A stretch of DNA of 64,000 nucleotides from [Erwinia] mediterraneensis. Lineage in GTDB: Bacteria; Pseudomonadota; Gammaproteobacteria; Enterobacterales; Enterobacteriaceae. A program made the position numbers and the translations under genes. This document shows, one piece after another, positions 1-8,876 of the stretch (position 1 is its first letter; each line of letters opens with the position of its first letter). The stretch lies in the NCBI RefSeq assembly GCF_900604315.1, contig NZ_LR026978.1, positions 2,273,615 to 2,337,614 on the forward strand. The letters run 5' to 3'. The notes beneath the pieces are model-generated. The model saw nothing but the letters and a program-made list of their open reading frames with translations. It did no database searches and was not told the origin of the DNA.

Positions 1-1
1 T

Positions 2-2164
2 CAGGAAGTGGACGGCAAAGGCCTTTCTTCCTATCCGCATCCCAAACTGATGCCGGAATTCTGGCAGTTCCCGACCGTTTCTATGGGTCTTGGCCCGCTG
101 TCAGCCATCTATCAGGCTAAGTTCCTGAAATACCTTGAGCACCGTGGCCTGAAAGATACTTCCGCTCAGACCGTGTACGCTTTCCTCGGCGACGGTGAGA
201 TGGATGAGCCGGAATCCAAAGGCGCTATTACCATCGCCACGCGCGAGAAGCTGGATAACCTGGTGTTCGTGATCAACTGTAACCTGCAGCGTCTCGATGG
301 CCCGGTCACCGGTAACGGCAAGATCATTAATGAGCTGGAAGGCATCTTCGGTGGTGCTGGCTGGGAAGTGATCAAAGTGATCTGGGGCAGCCGCTGGGAT
401 GAACTGCTGCGTAAAGATACCAGCGGTAAGCTGATCCAGCTGATGAACGAAACCGTTGACGGCGACTATCAGACCTTTAAATCCCGTGACGGTGCTTACG
501 TGCGTGAGCACTTCTTCGGTAAATATCCGGAAACCGCTGAGCTGGTGAAAGATATGACCGACGACGAAATCTGGGCACTGAACCGTGGCGGTCATGATCC
601 GAAGAAAATCTACGCGGCACTGAAAAAAGCGCAGGATACCAAAGGTAAACCGAGCGTGATTCTGGCACATACCATCAAAGGTTATGGTATGGGCGACACT
701 GCAGAAGGTAAGAACATCGCGCACCAGGTGAAGAAAATGAACACGGATGGCATTCGCTATATCCGCGATCGTTTCAATGTACCGGTAGCTGATGACAAAC
801 TGGAAGATCTGCCGTTCGTGACCTTTGAAAAAGGGTCTGAAGAGTACAACTATCTGCACGGCCAGCGTGAAAAACTGGGCGGTTATCTGCCAAGCCGTCA
901 GCCGCAGTTCAGCGAGAAGCTGGAGCTGCCGAGCCTGGAAGATTTCCGTGGTCTGCTGGAAGAGCAGAACAAAGAGATCTCTACCACCATCGCCTTTGTG
1001 CGCGCCCTGAACGTGATGCTGAAAAACAAGTCGATCAAAGATCGTCTGGTGCCGATCATTGCGGATGAAGCGCGTACCTTCGGGATGGAAGGTCTGTTCC
1101 GTCAGATTGGTATCTATAGCCCGAACGGCCAGCAGTACACCCCGCAGGACCGTGAGCAGGTGGCGTACTACAAAGAAGACGAGAAAGGCCAGATTCTGCA
1201 GGAAGGGATCAACGAGCTGGGCGCAGGCGCATCCTGGCTGGCGGCGGCGACCTCTTACAGCACCAATAACCTGCCGATGATCCCGTTCTACATCTACTAT
1301 TCTATGTTCGGCTTCCAGCGCATCGGCGATCTGCTGTGGGCAGCAGGCGACCAGCAGGCGCGCGGCTTCCTCGTAGGCGGGACTTCCGGTCGTACCACGC
1401 TGAACGGCGAAGGCCTGCAGCATGAAGATGGTCACAGCCATATTCAGTCGCTGACCATCCCGAACTGTATCTCTTACGATCCGGCTTACGCCTATGAAGT
1501 GGCTGTCATCATGCATGACGGTCTGGTGCGTATGTATGGCGAAGCGCAGGAGAATGTGTACTACTACATCACCACGCTGAACGAAAACTACCATATGCCT
1601 GCTATGCCGGAAGGTGCGGAAGAGGGTATTCGTAAGGGGATCTACAAGCTGGAAACCCTGGAAGGCAGCAAAGGCAAAGTACAGCTGCTGGGCTCTGGCT
1701 CCATCCTGCGTCACGTGCGTGAAGCCGCCCAGATTCTGGCGAAAGAGTACGGTATTGGTTCTGACGTCTACAGCGTGACCTCGTTCACTGAACTGGCGCG
1801 TGACGGCCAGGATTGCGAACGCTGGAACATGCTGCACCCGACCGAAGAAGCGCGCGTGCCTTACATCGCTCAGGTGATGAACGATGCGCCAGCGGTTGCC
1901 TCAACGGACTATATGAAACTGTTTGCAGAACAGGTTCGTAGCTATATTCCGGCCAGCGACTACCGCGTACTGGGCACCGACGGTTTCGGCCGCTCTGACA
2001 GCCGTGAAAATCTGCGTCACCATTTTGAAGTGGATGCTTCTTATGTGGTCGTTGCGGCTCTGGGCGAGCTGGCTAAACGTGGCGAAGTTGATAAGAAAGT
2101 GGTGGCGGAAGCGATTACCAAATTCAACATCGATGCCGATAAAGTTAACCCGCGTCTGGCATAA
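2..2164 (+). CDS. aceE: Pyruvate dehydrogenase E1 component (5'-truncated by window edge)
   Basis: Homodimeric thiamine-diphosphate-dependent E1 subunit of the pyruvate dehydrogenase complex. It decarboxylates pyruvate and reductively acetylates the lipoyl groups of AceF in the cytoplasm. About 720 codons are visible, and roughly the first 165 residues of an 887-residue protein lie before the window, so there is no start codon here. The ThDP-binding signature running from GDG to NCN lies about 61-92 residues into the visible part. The carboxyl end [12 protein letters not shown] matches the E. coli protein. The stop is followed 14 bases later by aceF, as in the usual pdhR-aceEF operon. The frame is intact throughout. 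Confidence 0.98.
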   Translation, partial: QEVDGKGLSSYPHPKLMPEFWQFPTVSMGLGPLSAIYQAKFLKYLEHRGLKDTSAQTVYAFLGDGEMDEPESKGAITIATREKLDNLVFVINCNLQRLDGPVTGNGKIINELEGIFGGAGWEVIKVIWGSRWDELLRKDTSGKLIQLMNETVDGDYQTFKSRDGAYVREHFFGKYPETAELVKDMTDDEIWALNRGGHDPKKIYAALKKAQDTKGKPSVILAHTIKGYGMGDTAEGKNIAHQVKKMNTDGIRYIRDRFNVPVADDKLEDLPFVTFEKGSEEYNYLHGQREKLGGYLPSRQPQFSEKLELPSLEDFRGLLEEQNKEISTTIAFVRALNVMLKNKSIKDRLVPIIADEARTFGMEGLFRQIGIYSPNGQQYTPQDREQVAYYKEDEKGQILQEGINELGAGASWLAAATSYSTNNLPMIPFYIYYSMFGFQRIGDLLWAAGDQQARGFLVGGTSGRTTLNGEGLQHEDGHSHIQSLTIPNCISYDPAYAYEVAVIMHDGLVRMYGEAQENVYYYITTLNENYHMPAMPEGAEEGIRKGIYKLETLEGSKGKVQLLGSGSILRHVREAAQILAKEYGIGSDVYSVTSFTELARDGQDCERWNMLHPTEEARVPYIAQVMNDAPAVASTDYMKLFAEQVRSYIPASDYRVLGTDGFGRSDSRENLRHHFEVDASYVVVAALGELAKRGEVDKKVVAEAITKFNIDADKVNPRLA

Positions 2165-2178
2165 GAGGTAAAAGATTA

Positions 2179-4068
2179 ATGGCTATCGAAATTAAGGTAC
2201 CGGATATCGGGTCAGATGAAGTTGAAGTCACCGAGATCCTGGTCAAGGTGGGCGACAAGGTGGAAGCCGAGCAGTCGCTGATCACCGTGGAAGGCGATAA
2301 AGCCTCGATGGAAGTGCCGTCACCCCAGGCGGGTGTGGTCAAAGAGATCAAAATCGCCACCGGCGACAAAGTGGAAACCGGTTCGCTGATCATGATCTTT
2401 GACGCGGAAGAGGCAGCTCAGGCTGCGCCAGCTGCGGCAGAAGAGAAAAAAGAGACCGCACCGGCTGCGCCTGCGGCAACGCAGAGCAAAGAAGTGAATG
2501 TGCCGGATATCGGTGGTGATGAAGTGGAAGTCACCGAGATCCTGGTGAAGGTGGGCGATAAGGTCGCTGCCGAACAATCTCTGATTACCGTGGAAGGCGA
2601 TAAAGCCTCCATGGAAGTGCCGGCGCCGTTTGCCGGTACGGTCAAAGAGATCAAAATCGCTACCGGCGATAAAGTGAGCACCGGCTCGCTGATCATGATC
2701 TTTGACGCGGAAGGTGCAGCGCCCGCAGCGGCAGCGAAACCGGAAGTGAAAGAAGAGGCGGCCACTGCTCCGGCTGCGGCTGCCGGCGTGAAAGAGGTCG
2801 CGGTGCCGGATATCGGCGGCGACGAAGTGGAAGTCACCGAAGTGATGGTGAAGGTGGGCGATAAAGTCGCTGCTGAGCAGTCACTGATTACCGTGGAAGG
2901 TGATAAAGCCTCGATGGAAGTGCCGGCGCCTTTTGCCGGTACGGTCAAAGAGCTCAAAATCGCCACTGGCGATAAGGTGAAAACCGGCACGCTGATCATG
3001 ATTTTCGAAGTAGAAGGCGCGGCGCCGGCTGCAGCGCCGGCAGCGAAGAAAGAAGAGGCCGCGGCACCGGCGCCAGCTGAGCAGAAAGCGGCTCCGGCTG
3101 CCGCTTCGGCAGCGAAATCTGAAGGCTTTGCGGAAAACGACGCTTACGTGCATGCGACGCCGGTTATCCGTCGTCTGGCGCGTGAGTTTGGCGTTAACCT
3201 GGCGAAAGTCAAAGGCACCGGACGCAAAGGCCGTATCCTGAAAGAAGACGTTCAGGCTTACGTGAAAGAAGCAGTGAAACGCGCGGAATCGGCACCTGCT
3301 GCTGCAGCCAGCGCGGGCGGTCTGCCGGGCATGCTGCCATGGCCGACGCCAGACTTCAGCAAGTTCGGTGAAGTGGAAGAGGTGGAACTGGGTCGTATCC
3401 AGAAAATCTCTGGCGCTAACCTGAGCCGTAACTGGGTGATGATCCCGCACGTTACGCAGCATGACGAAGCGGATATCACCGAAGTGGAAGCTTTCCGTAA
3501 GCAGCAGAATGTGGAAGCTGAGAAGCGCAAGCTGGACGTGAAAATCACGCCACTGGTCTTCATCATGAAAGCGGTAGCGAAAGCGCTGGAAGAGTTCCCG
3601 CGCTTCAACAGCTCTATCTCTGCCGATGCGCAGCGTCTGACGTTGAAAAAATATATCAACATCGGGGTGGCGGTCGATACGCCGAACGGCCTCGTAGTGC
3701 CGGTGTTCCGTGATGTGAACAAGAAAGGCATTATCGAGCTGTCACGCGAGCTGACGGAGATCTCCAAAAAAGCGCGCGCCGGTAAACTGACTGCTTCTGA
3801 TATGCAGGGCGGCTGCTTCACCATCTCCAGCCTGGGCGGTATCGGCGGCACTTCCTTTACGCCGATCGTTAACGCGCCGGAAGTGGCAATCCTCGGCGTC
3901 TCCAAATCGTCGATGAAGCCGGTCTGGAACGGTAAAGAGTTTACGCCGCGTCTGATGCTGCCGCTGTCGCTCTCCTTTGACCATCGCGTGATTGATGGGG
4001 CTGACGGCGCACGTTTCATCACCTTTATTAATCAGGTGATGTCAGACATTCGTCGTCTGGTCATGTAA
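2179..4068 (+). CDS. aceF: Dihydrolipoyllysine acetyltransferase, PDH E2 component
   Basis: Core-forming E2 subunit of pyruvate dehydrogenase; it moves acetyl groups from lipoyl-lysine to CoA. The 629 residues contain three lipoyl domains, each with a GDKASME motif (modified Lys at about 41, 142 and 242). Ala/Pro-rich flexible linkers join them. The peripheral subunit-binding domain spans about 322-361, and the catalytic domain runs from about 390 to the end with DHRVIDG (His about 602). The three lipoyl-coding stretches are strongly similar at DNA level, most obviously the second and third. Start ATG follows AGAGGT closely after the aceE stop. A GC-rich hairpin lies just past the stop. Confidence 0.98.
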   Translation: MAIEIKVPDIGSDEVEVTEILVKVGDKVEAEQSLITVEGDKASMEVPSPQAGVVKEIKIATGDKVETGSLIMIFDAEEAAQAAPAAAEEKKETAPAAPAATQSKEVNVPDIGGDEVEVTEILVKVGDKVAAEQSLITVEGDKASMEVPAPFAGTVKEIKIATGDKVSTGSLIMIFDAEGAAPAAAAKPEVKEEAATAPAAAAGVKEVAVPDIGGDEVEVTEVMVKVGDKVAAEQSLITVEGDKASMEVPAPFAGTVKELKIATGDKVKTGTLIMIFEVEGAAPAAAPAAKKEEAAAPAPAEQKAAPAAASAAKSEGFAENDAYVHATPVIRRLAREFGVNLAKVKGTGRKGRILKEDVQAYVKEAVKRAESAPAAAASAGGLPGMLPWPTPDFSKFGEVEEVELGRIQKISGANLSRNWVMIPHVTQHDEADITEVEAFRKQQNVEAEKRKLDVKITPLVFIMKAVAKALEEFPRFNSSISADAQRLTLKKYINIGVAVDTPNGLVVPVFRDVNKKGIIELSRELTEISKKARAGKLTASDMQGGCFTISSLGGIGGTSFTPIVNAPEVAILGVSKSSMKPVWNGKEFTPRLMLPLSLSFDHRVIDGADGARFITFINQVMSDIRRLVM

Positions 4069-4075
4069 ATAACAG

Positions 4076-4093
4076 GGCCGGCGCAAGCCGGCC
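4076..4093 (+). terminator. GC-rich hairpin after aceF
   Basis: GGCCGGC and GCCGGCC form a 7-bp perfect stem around a GCAA loop immediately after aceF. Only a short TTCTT follows, so it may be a partial terminator or a 3'-end stabilising hairpin. That would allow read-through into lpd, as known for the E. coli operon. Confidence 0.6.
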
Positions 4094-4181
4094 TTCTTAC
4101 AGGTCTGGATTATCTGTTTGATTTGTATCACAGAAAAGCCAGCCTGATGCGAAAGGTTTGACTCCACGGAGCCGGAAGCTG

Positions 4182-4210
4182 TTTGCAGTTTTTTAACATT
4201 TCTGTAAACT
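4182..4210 (+). promoter_or_regulatory. Candidate lpd promoter
   Basis: TTTGCA (4182-4187) and TAAACT (4205-4210) are separated by 17 bases. The TTTTTTAACATTTCTGTAAA context resembles the E. coli lpd promoter region, where ArcA acts. Lpd also serves other 2-oxoacid dehydrogenases, so an independent promoter is expected. Assignment is by pattern only. Confidence 0.4.
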
Positions 4211-4327
4211 CTTGCGGTAAACGCGTCCCGGTGGATGAAGGGCGTTGCGAACAATGTATTTACTTATCGTCTGTGACGGCAGGTAAAAAAGACGTCTGAC
4301 CCGCCGGAAATCAATTAAGAGGTCATG

Positions 4328-5752
4328 ATGAGTACAGAAATTAAAACTCAGGTCGTGGTACTTGGGGCAGGCCCTGCAGGTTACTCTGCAGCTTTCCGTT
4401 GCGCTGATTTAGGTCTGGAGACCGTCCTGGTAGAGCGTTACAGCACCCTCGGCGGTGTATGTCTGAACGTGGGTTGTATCCCTTCCAAAGCCCTGCTGCA
4501 CGTGGCGAAAGTCATCGAAGAGGCCAAAGCCCTTGAAGAGCACGGTATCGTCTTTGGTCAGCCCTCTACTGACATCGATAAAGTGCGTACCTGGAAGGAA
4601 AAAGTTATCGGTCAGCTGACCGGCGGCCTGGCCGGCATGGCGAAAGGACGCAAGGTCAAAGTCGTTAACGGTCTGGGTAAATTCACCGGCGCGAACACCC
4701 TGGTAGTTGAAGGTGAAGGTGGCGCAACCACCATCAATTTCGATAACGCAATTATTGCGGCCGGTTCACGTCCGATCCAGCTGCCGTTTATCCCGCATGA
4801 CGATCCGCGCGTATGGGACTCCACCGATGCGCTGGAACTGAAAGAAGTGCCGAAGCGTATGCTGGTAATGGGCGGCGGTATTATCGGTCTGGAGATGGGT
4901 ACCGTTTACCATGCGCTGGGTTCAGAGATCGATGTGGTCGAAATGTTCGATCAAGTCATCCCGGCCGCAGATAAAGACGTGGTGAAAGTGTTCACCAAAC
5001 GCATCAGCAAGAAATTTAACCTGATGCTGGAAACCAAAGTCACTGCGGTTGAAGCCAAAGAAGACGGCATTTACGTTTCAATGGAAGGCAAAAAAGCCCC
5101 GGCAGAAGCGCAGCGTTATGACGCAGTGCTGGTGGCGATCGGTCGTGTACCGAACGGTAAAAACCTCGATGCCGGTAAAGCGGGCGTGGAAGTGGACGAC
5201 CGTGGCTTTATCCGCGTCGACAAGCAGATGCGCACCAACGTGCCACACATCTACGCAATTGGTGACATCGTGGGTCAGCCGATGCTGGCACACAAAGGCG
5301 TGCATGAAGGCCACGTGGCAGCAGAAGTGATCGCCGGTAAGAAACACTATTTCGACCCGAAAGTGATCCCGTCCATCGCCTATACCGAGCCGGAAGTGGC
5401 ATGGGTCGGTCTGACGGAGAAAGAAGCCAAAGAGCAGGGTATCAGCTACGAAACAGCGACCTTCCCGTGGGCGGCCTCCGGTCGTGCTATCGCGTCTGAC
5501 TGTGCAGACGGTATGACCAAACTGATCTTTGACAAAGAAACCCATCGTATTATCGGTGGCGCGATTGTCGGTACCAATGGCGGCGAGCTGCTGGGCGAAA
5601 TCGGTCTGGCTATCGAAATGGGTTGTGATGCGGAAGATATCGCCCTGACCATTCATGCACACCCGACGCTGCATGAATCTGTTGGTCTGGCTGCTGAGAT
5701 CTTTGAAGGTAGCATCACCGATCTGCCAAACGCGAAAGCAAAGAAAAAATAA
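4328..5752 (+). CDS. lpd: Dihydrolipoamide dehydrogenase (E3)
   Basis: FAD- and NAD-dependent E3 subunit shared by the pyruvate and 2-oxoglutarate dehydrogenases and the glycine cleavage system; it reoxidises dihydrolipoamide. The N-terminal FAD motif GAGPAGYS lies at about 13-20. The redox-active disulfide is in GGVCLNVGCIPSK (Cys45, Cys50), a second dinucleotide motif GGGIIGLE follows, and the catalytic His is in HAHPTLHE near the end. Two adjacent ATG codons occur at 4325 and 4328. The second gives MSTEIKTQ and 474 residues, the usual enterobacterial form, with AAGAGG upstream. It is separated from aceF by 259 bases holding its own probable promoter. Confidence 0.97.
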   Translation: MSTEIKTQVVVLGAGPAGYSAAFRCADLGLETVLVERYSTLGGVCLNVGCIPSKALLHVAKVIEEAKALEEHGIVFGQPSTDIDKVRTWKEKVIGQLTGGLAGMAKGRKVKVVNGLGKFTGANTLVVEGEGGATTINFDNAIIAAGSRPIQLPFIPHDDPRVWDSTDALELKEVPKRMLVMGGGIIGLEMGTVYHALGSEIDVVEMFDQVIPAADKDVVKVFTKRISKKFNLMLETKVTAVEAKEDGIYVSMEGKKAPAEAQRYDAVLVAIGRVPNGKNLDAGKAGVEVDDRGFIRVDKQMRTNVPHIYAIGDIVGQPMLAHKGVHEGHVAAEVIAGKKHYFDPKVIPSIAYTEPEVAWVGLTEKEAKEQGISYETATFPWAASGRAIASDCADGMTKLIFDKETHRIIGGAIVGTNGGELLGEIGLAIEMGCDAEDIALTIHAHPTLHESVGLAAEIFEGSITDLPNAKAKKK

Positions 5753-5775
5753 GCCACCGCGTTTACACAGAGAAT

Positions 5776-5799
5776 AACGGCCCCTGAAGGGGCCGTTTT
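5776..5799 (+). terminator. Rho-independent terminator of lpd
   Basis: AACGGCCCC and GGGGCCGTT pair as a perfect 9-bp stem with a TGAA loop, followed by TTTTA. Its right arm and the bases after it recur at 6795-6821, where the intact lyase-family gene ends (see the pseudogene entry). Confidence 0.9.
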
Positions 5800-5940
5800 A
5801 CGTTACGGGTTGTTAAAATGGGCAGCGTCTCCAGGTTGCACTGTCTTGCGTCAGGGCGAGAAATCCCGGAGCACATGGCCCACATCACGACAGATTCCCT
5901 CACCGCAGCCGTCCTGGCCCACCTCATTAAGTTACTCCGG
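5800..5940 (-). pseudogene. Decayed fragment of alginate-lyase-family gene
   Basis: This stretch matches two separate parts of the intact lyase-family gene at 6807-8390. Bases 5791-5817 match 6795-6821 at 26 of 27 positions and cover its stop codon and last codons. Bases around 5858-5936 resemble about 7157-7230 in its middle, sharing GAGCACATGGCCCA and CCCACCTCATT. The coding sequence between those two blocks is missing and the 3' block carries a one-base frameshift, so no protein can be made. It is best read as the relic of a second, duplicated or displaced copy reduced to about 140 bp. Confidence 0.75.
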
Positions 5941-6177
5941 TATCACTATGGCAATTGTTCTTTTGCCATTGATCAGCTCCCGCTCATAACGCCCCGGTTA
6001 TTAATCGTTTTCTTATTCTCTCCTCCATTCGCCTCCTGTCATTTAGCGGGCAGGCATAATTCCTATTTTTATCAGGTAGATGGATTGCATGCCTGACTGG
6101 CTGTAAAGTTTCGCAAACAATAATTTAATAACCATAAATAAATTAATGCGGTTTTTCATAAAGGTCAGGAGAGAGCA

Positions 6178-6567
6178 ATGATTTCAGTCTTACGCACACC
6201 AGGCTATGCGATCGGTGCTCGTCAGCTTGCCAGAACAGCAGCATCAAGCGAGGCTCTGACCACAGGAACTGTTTCGTCTGTCAGCGATCCCTCTATTATC
6301 GACTGGTGTTTTATCAGGTACGGCACGACCAAAGTCCGCGGGTTAAGAAAATACAGTTATTATGCTGAGAAGAATTTCTATGTGGGCTATCTGCAGGCAC
6401 CCGGACACGGCGAATACCTCACCATCATTGCCCCAAAGGAGAGCGGATCAGTCGTTTTTAGCTATGCGTTCACGGGAGAGATATCCAGTGAAAAAGAGCT
6501 CATGTTTGAGAAGCTGAATTTTATGAGCCTGATCATCAGGCAATTTAATGACATAAAGACAGCATAA
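6178..6567 (+). CDS. Hypothetical protein, family not recognised
   Basis: A 129-residue frame preceded by a good ribosome-binding site (AGGAGAGAGCA then ATG). The protein begins MISVLRTPGYAIGARQLART and has no clear signal peptide or membrane segment. It is rich in Ser, Tyr and charged residues, with a Tyr-rich patch YSYYAEKNFYVGY near the middle. I recognise no domain. It lies between a lyase pseudogene fragment and a deleted IS3-family element, in DNA more AT-rich than its surroundings, which suggests horizontal acquisition. The strong Shine-Dalgarno sequence and uninterrupted frame favour a real gene, but no conserved neighbour supports a function. Confidence 0.55.
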   Translation: MISVLRTPGYAIGARQLARTAASSEALTTGTVSSVSDPSIIDWCFIRYGTTKVRGLRKYSYYAEKNFYVGYLQAPGHGEYLTIIAPKESGSVVFSYAFTGEISSEKELMFEKLNFMSLIIRQFNDIKTA

Positions 6568-6592
6568 TGGCTGGTTATGATTACGCCCTTCC

Positions 6593-6789
6593 TGAACTGC
6601 ACCCCATAAGTTGGACATCTGACTGAGTAAGGTGCAATTTGATGAAAGACATTATCCCTTCGACGTTATCCACTATGTCAATCATGATTTAATTAAATTT
6701 AAAATCAAAGGCTTGAACCCGGTAGCGTACCGGGCCCAGGTTGTAACCAACCCTGTGATCTCACTGTCCAACGTTAAAGGGGCAGTTCA
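6593..6789 (+). mobile_element. Internally deleted IS3-family (IS150-like) element remnant
   Basis: A 197-bp unit bounded by imperfect 25-bp inverted ends: 6593-6617 begins TGAACTGCACCCC and 6765-6789 ends GGGGCAGTTCA, with 19 of 25 positions matching. The ends resemble IS3-family termini of the IS150 group. Inside, a frame on the plus strand reads FDVIHYVNHDLIKFKIKGLN then PVAYRAQ, the typical carboxyl end of an IS3 OrfB transposase after the DDE domain. OrfA and most of OrfB are gone, so the left terminus is fused almost directly to the transposase tail. No convincing target duplication flanks it. It cannot move by itself. Confidence 0.75.
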
Positions 6790-6806
6790 ACAGAGGCCGT
6801 TTTACA

Positions 6807-8390
6807 TTACGGGTTGTTAAAGTGTGTCAGTGTCTCCCAGACCATAAAATAACTGGCCAACGTGGGCCGGTTAGCCGCCAGATAACGGGATGACTCCGGC
6901 AGCACTATCTCCCGGCGTTGGGTCAGATCGTTAAACAGAACTTCGCCTTTACCTGTCGACTGCCCTCTTTTGATCGTTCCCTCACACAGGGCTTCAGGCA
7001 CCTGAATGTTCTGGCTGTTCCCCTCGCTGTTAAGCAGCGCCAGATTAAATTCCATCGCAGCGGCCAGACGCTTGCTGTTGGGAGTACCCAGCGTCGATTC
7101 ACCATGCAGATCGATGCCCTGAATGCGCGCCGTTTCACTGCCATTCGCCAGAGCGGAGAATCCCCAGAGCACATGGCCCAGATCCCGGCAGGTTTCCTGA
7201 CTGAGGCCGCCATGACCCACCTCATTCACGGCCAGATCCTGTCCATACCAATAGCCGTTGGGGCCGAGGAGATGGGTGCGGTTAATATAGCTGTTGCGCC
7301 AGAAGGCAGGCGGGGCAGGAATAGCGCCATCCTGTCTCATATAAATATAGGCGGGTAACATGCGTCGCCATTTCTCAATGCCTGCCAGAAAAATCTCCGG
7401 GTCCTCGTTAAATACGCCAATATTGATCAGGGCGGCGGCCTGAGAGGCAATTAAATTGCCGCCGTATTGCCCGCTGGTGAAAAATCCGTTTTGCAGAAAG
7501 CGGGCATAATAGTTATTCAGCATGTTGCGGAAGCGTTCAACATCTTGCTCTGGCCAGCAGGGCGTAGCCTGATGATTGTGACAGGTGTAGCGGATAATTT
7601 CAGCGGCGCGTGGCCAGAGGTCCCCTGTCCAGGCGGCCAGATTAAATCTGTTGCTGCCGGTAAATTCGCTGGCGAGCGTTGCAGACCAGGCATCCATAAT
7701 GCGGATAGCGTTTTCCGCATACACCTTCTCTTGCGTGATGCGCCAGAGCAGAGCCTGGGTCCAGGCGGCAATGGCGTCGTTGCGTAAATCGGTCGCCTCA
7801 TGGCCATCTGCGGAAACGCTGCGATGGGGCGAAGGCTGATAATATTTGCTGCCGTACTGACTTTGTGCGGCCAGCTTCAGAGCCTTGTTGATCATCGGGT
7901 CGCCAGTCTGCACCTGAGATTGCAGGTGCTCTGACATCGCGTCATTAAGCATCACGCCGGGATGAACAAACGTTATCTTATCCCGGACATCCAGTTGCGC
8001 GTGACTTATATAGCGCATACCAGCATGTTGGTAAGCTATCTCCAGCGGATATATTTTCGCTTCAGCGGCAGCGGGAACCGTAATTTTCACCATCAGGAGC
8101 GGAAGGTCATCGCTTGCTGGCGGAGCATTGCAGTTTTCGCCTTTTGCCCCGGTGCAGAGTACCCGGATGGCAAAACTGGCAGGCAGGCCCGCAACCCTGA
8201 TATCCGCAGGTGAAAATGCGCTACCTTCGGGTAAAAAAAGCAGGAAGCGCGCCTCGCCAGCGGTTGCGGTGGTAAAGATGCCGGGCAGCGTTTTAAGCTC
8301 CCCGGCACAGGCCAGCGGTAAACTGAACAGCAGAAGGGAAAAACAGCCGAGCCATTTATAGCACCTGAATAATGTAAACATAATTTTCAT
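6807..8390 (-). CDS. Secreted alginate-lyase-family protein
   Basis: A predicted periplasmic or secreted protein of about 527 residues with a hydrophobic signal peptide ending near LPLACAGE. The body matches the alginate lyase superfamily fold (Pfam Alginate_lyase type), with RFNLAAWTGDLWPRAAEIIR and a GGNLIASQAAALINIGVF segment as family-like helices. The real substrate cannot be deduced. The frame extends to a GTG at 8396, but ATG 8390 has AGGCGG at good spacing and is preferred. It is transcribed towards lpd and sits alone, without polysaccharide synthesis genes. A decayed second copy lies at 5800-5940. E. coli has yacH in this interval. Confidence 0.75.
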   Translation of the reverse strand: MKIMFTLFRCYKWLGCFSLLLFSLPLACAGELKTLPGIFTTATAGEARFLLFLPEGSAFSPADIRVAGLPASFAIRVLCTGAKGENCNAPPASDDLPLLMVKITVPAAAEAKIYPLEIAYQHAGMRYISHAQLDVRDKITFVHPGVMLNDAMSEHLQSQVQTGDPMINKALKLAAQSQYGSKYYQPSPHRSVSADGHEATDLRNDAIAAWTQALLWRITQEKVYAENAIRIMDAWSATLASEFTGSNRFNLAAWTGDLWPRAAEIIRYTCHNHQATPCWPEQDVERFRNMLNNYYARFLQNGFFTSGQYGGNLIASQAAALINIGVFNEDPEIFLAGIEKWRRMLPAYIYMRQDGAIPAPPAFWRNSYINRTHLLGPNGYWYGQDLAVNEVGHGGLSQETCRDLGHVLWGFSALANGSETARIQGIDLHGESTLGTPNSKRLAAAMEFNLALLNSEGNSQNIQVPEALCEGTIKRGQSTGKGEVLFNDLTQRREIVLPESSRYLAANRPTLASYFMVWETLTHFNNP

Positions 8391-8876
8391 CTTCACCGCC
8401 TGACGGAAATAACGCTGACACGAGGGGTGCGCATTAAAATAGGGAGTAAATAATTATAAAAGAAATTATTATTCCTTCATGATGAAGGCACGGGGATACG
8501 CATCAGAATTGCCGGTGCCAGCGCGGCGCGGAAGCCAACCGCAGGAGACCGACCTATTACTTACCGGTAGGACAACGGCGTGCAATGACAGGAAAAGTTA
8601 TGATGAAAAACGGGCCGTCGCAGGCAGGGAGAGCGGCAGATGGCCCACAGGCAGTGCGCTGTCAGGCATTTCTGCCTTGTGACGCGATTTTATCATGCCG
8701 TTTCGCCTTCTCACCTCACAATGTTGAATTTTTGTAAACGGATTAACATGTGAGCCGTTTCCTGCTATGCTGCCCTCCGCGCAACCGGGCATCTTACCCT
8801 ACATAAGGATTGTCGCTTACCAGGAAGTGAGAGAGGTGACCGGGAGGCCCTATACAATGAGAGCGAGGAGAACGTC
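8391..8876. other. Intergenic region between lyase-family gene and acnB
   Basis: Some 486 bases between divergent genes. The part next to the lyase gene (8425-8480) is AT-rich and probably holds its promoter. The middle has short frames without convincing ribosome-binding sites. The last 140 bases hold the acnB promoter and leader. No RNA gene or repeat was recognised. Confidence 0.6.
8743..8771 (+). promoter_or_regulatory. Candidate acnB promoter
   Basis: TTAACA (8743-8748) and TATGCT (8766-8771) are spaced by exactly 17 bases, giving a leader of about 100 bases before the GTG start of acnB. The match is a good sigma-70 type; regulator sites were not resolved. Confidence 0.6.

Noticed and set aside
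101-1837. Long open frame (578 codons) on the strand opposite aceE
   Set aside because: It is antisense to a highly conserved gene, has no ribosome-binding site or family likeness, and arises from the codon bias of aceE.
2190-3010. Threefold repeat at DNA level
   Set aside because: It is the three lipoyl domains of aceF, normal for this enzyme, not a mobile or regulatory repeat.
5818-6096. 92-codon plus-strand frame after lpd
   Set aside because: It runs through the decayed lyase fragment on the opposite strand and beyond it, with no ribosome-binding site.
6590-6794. Target-site duplication around the IS3 remnant
   Set aside because: The three or four bases on either side do not match, so no duplication can be claimed.
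8479-8682. 67-codon frame upstream of acnB
   Set aside because: Arg/Ser-rich composition without a ribosome-binding site; no sign of a yacH relic either.
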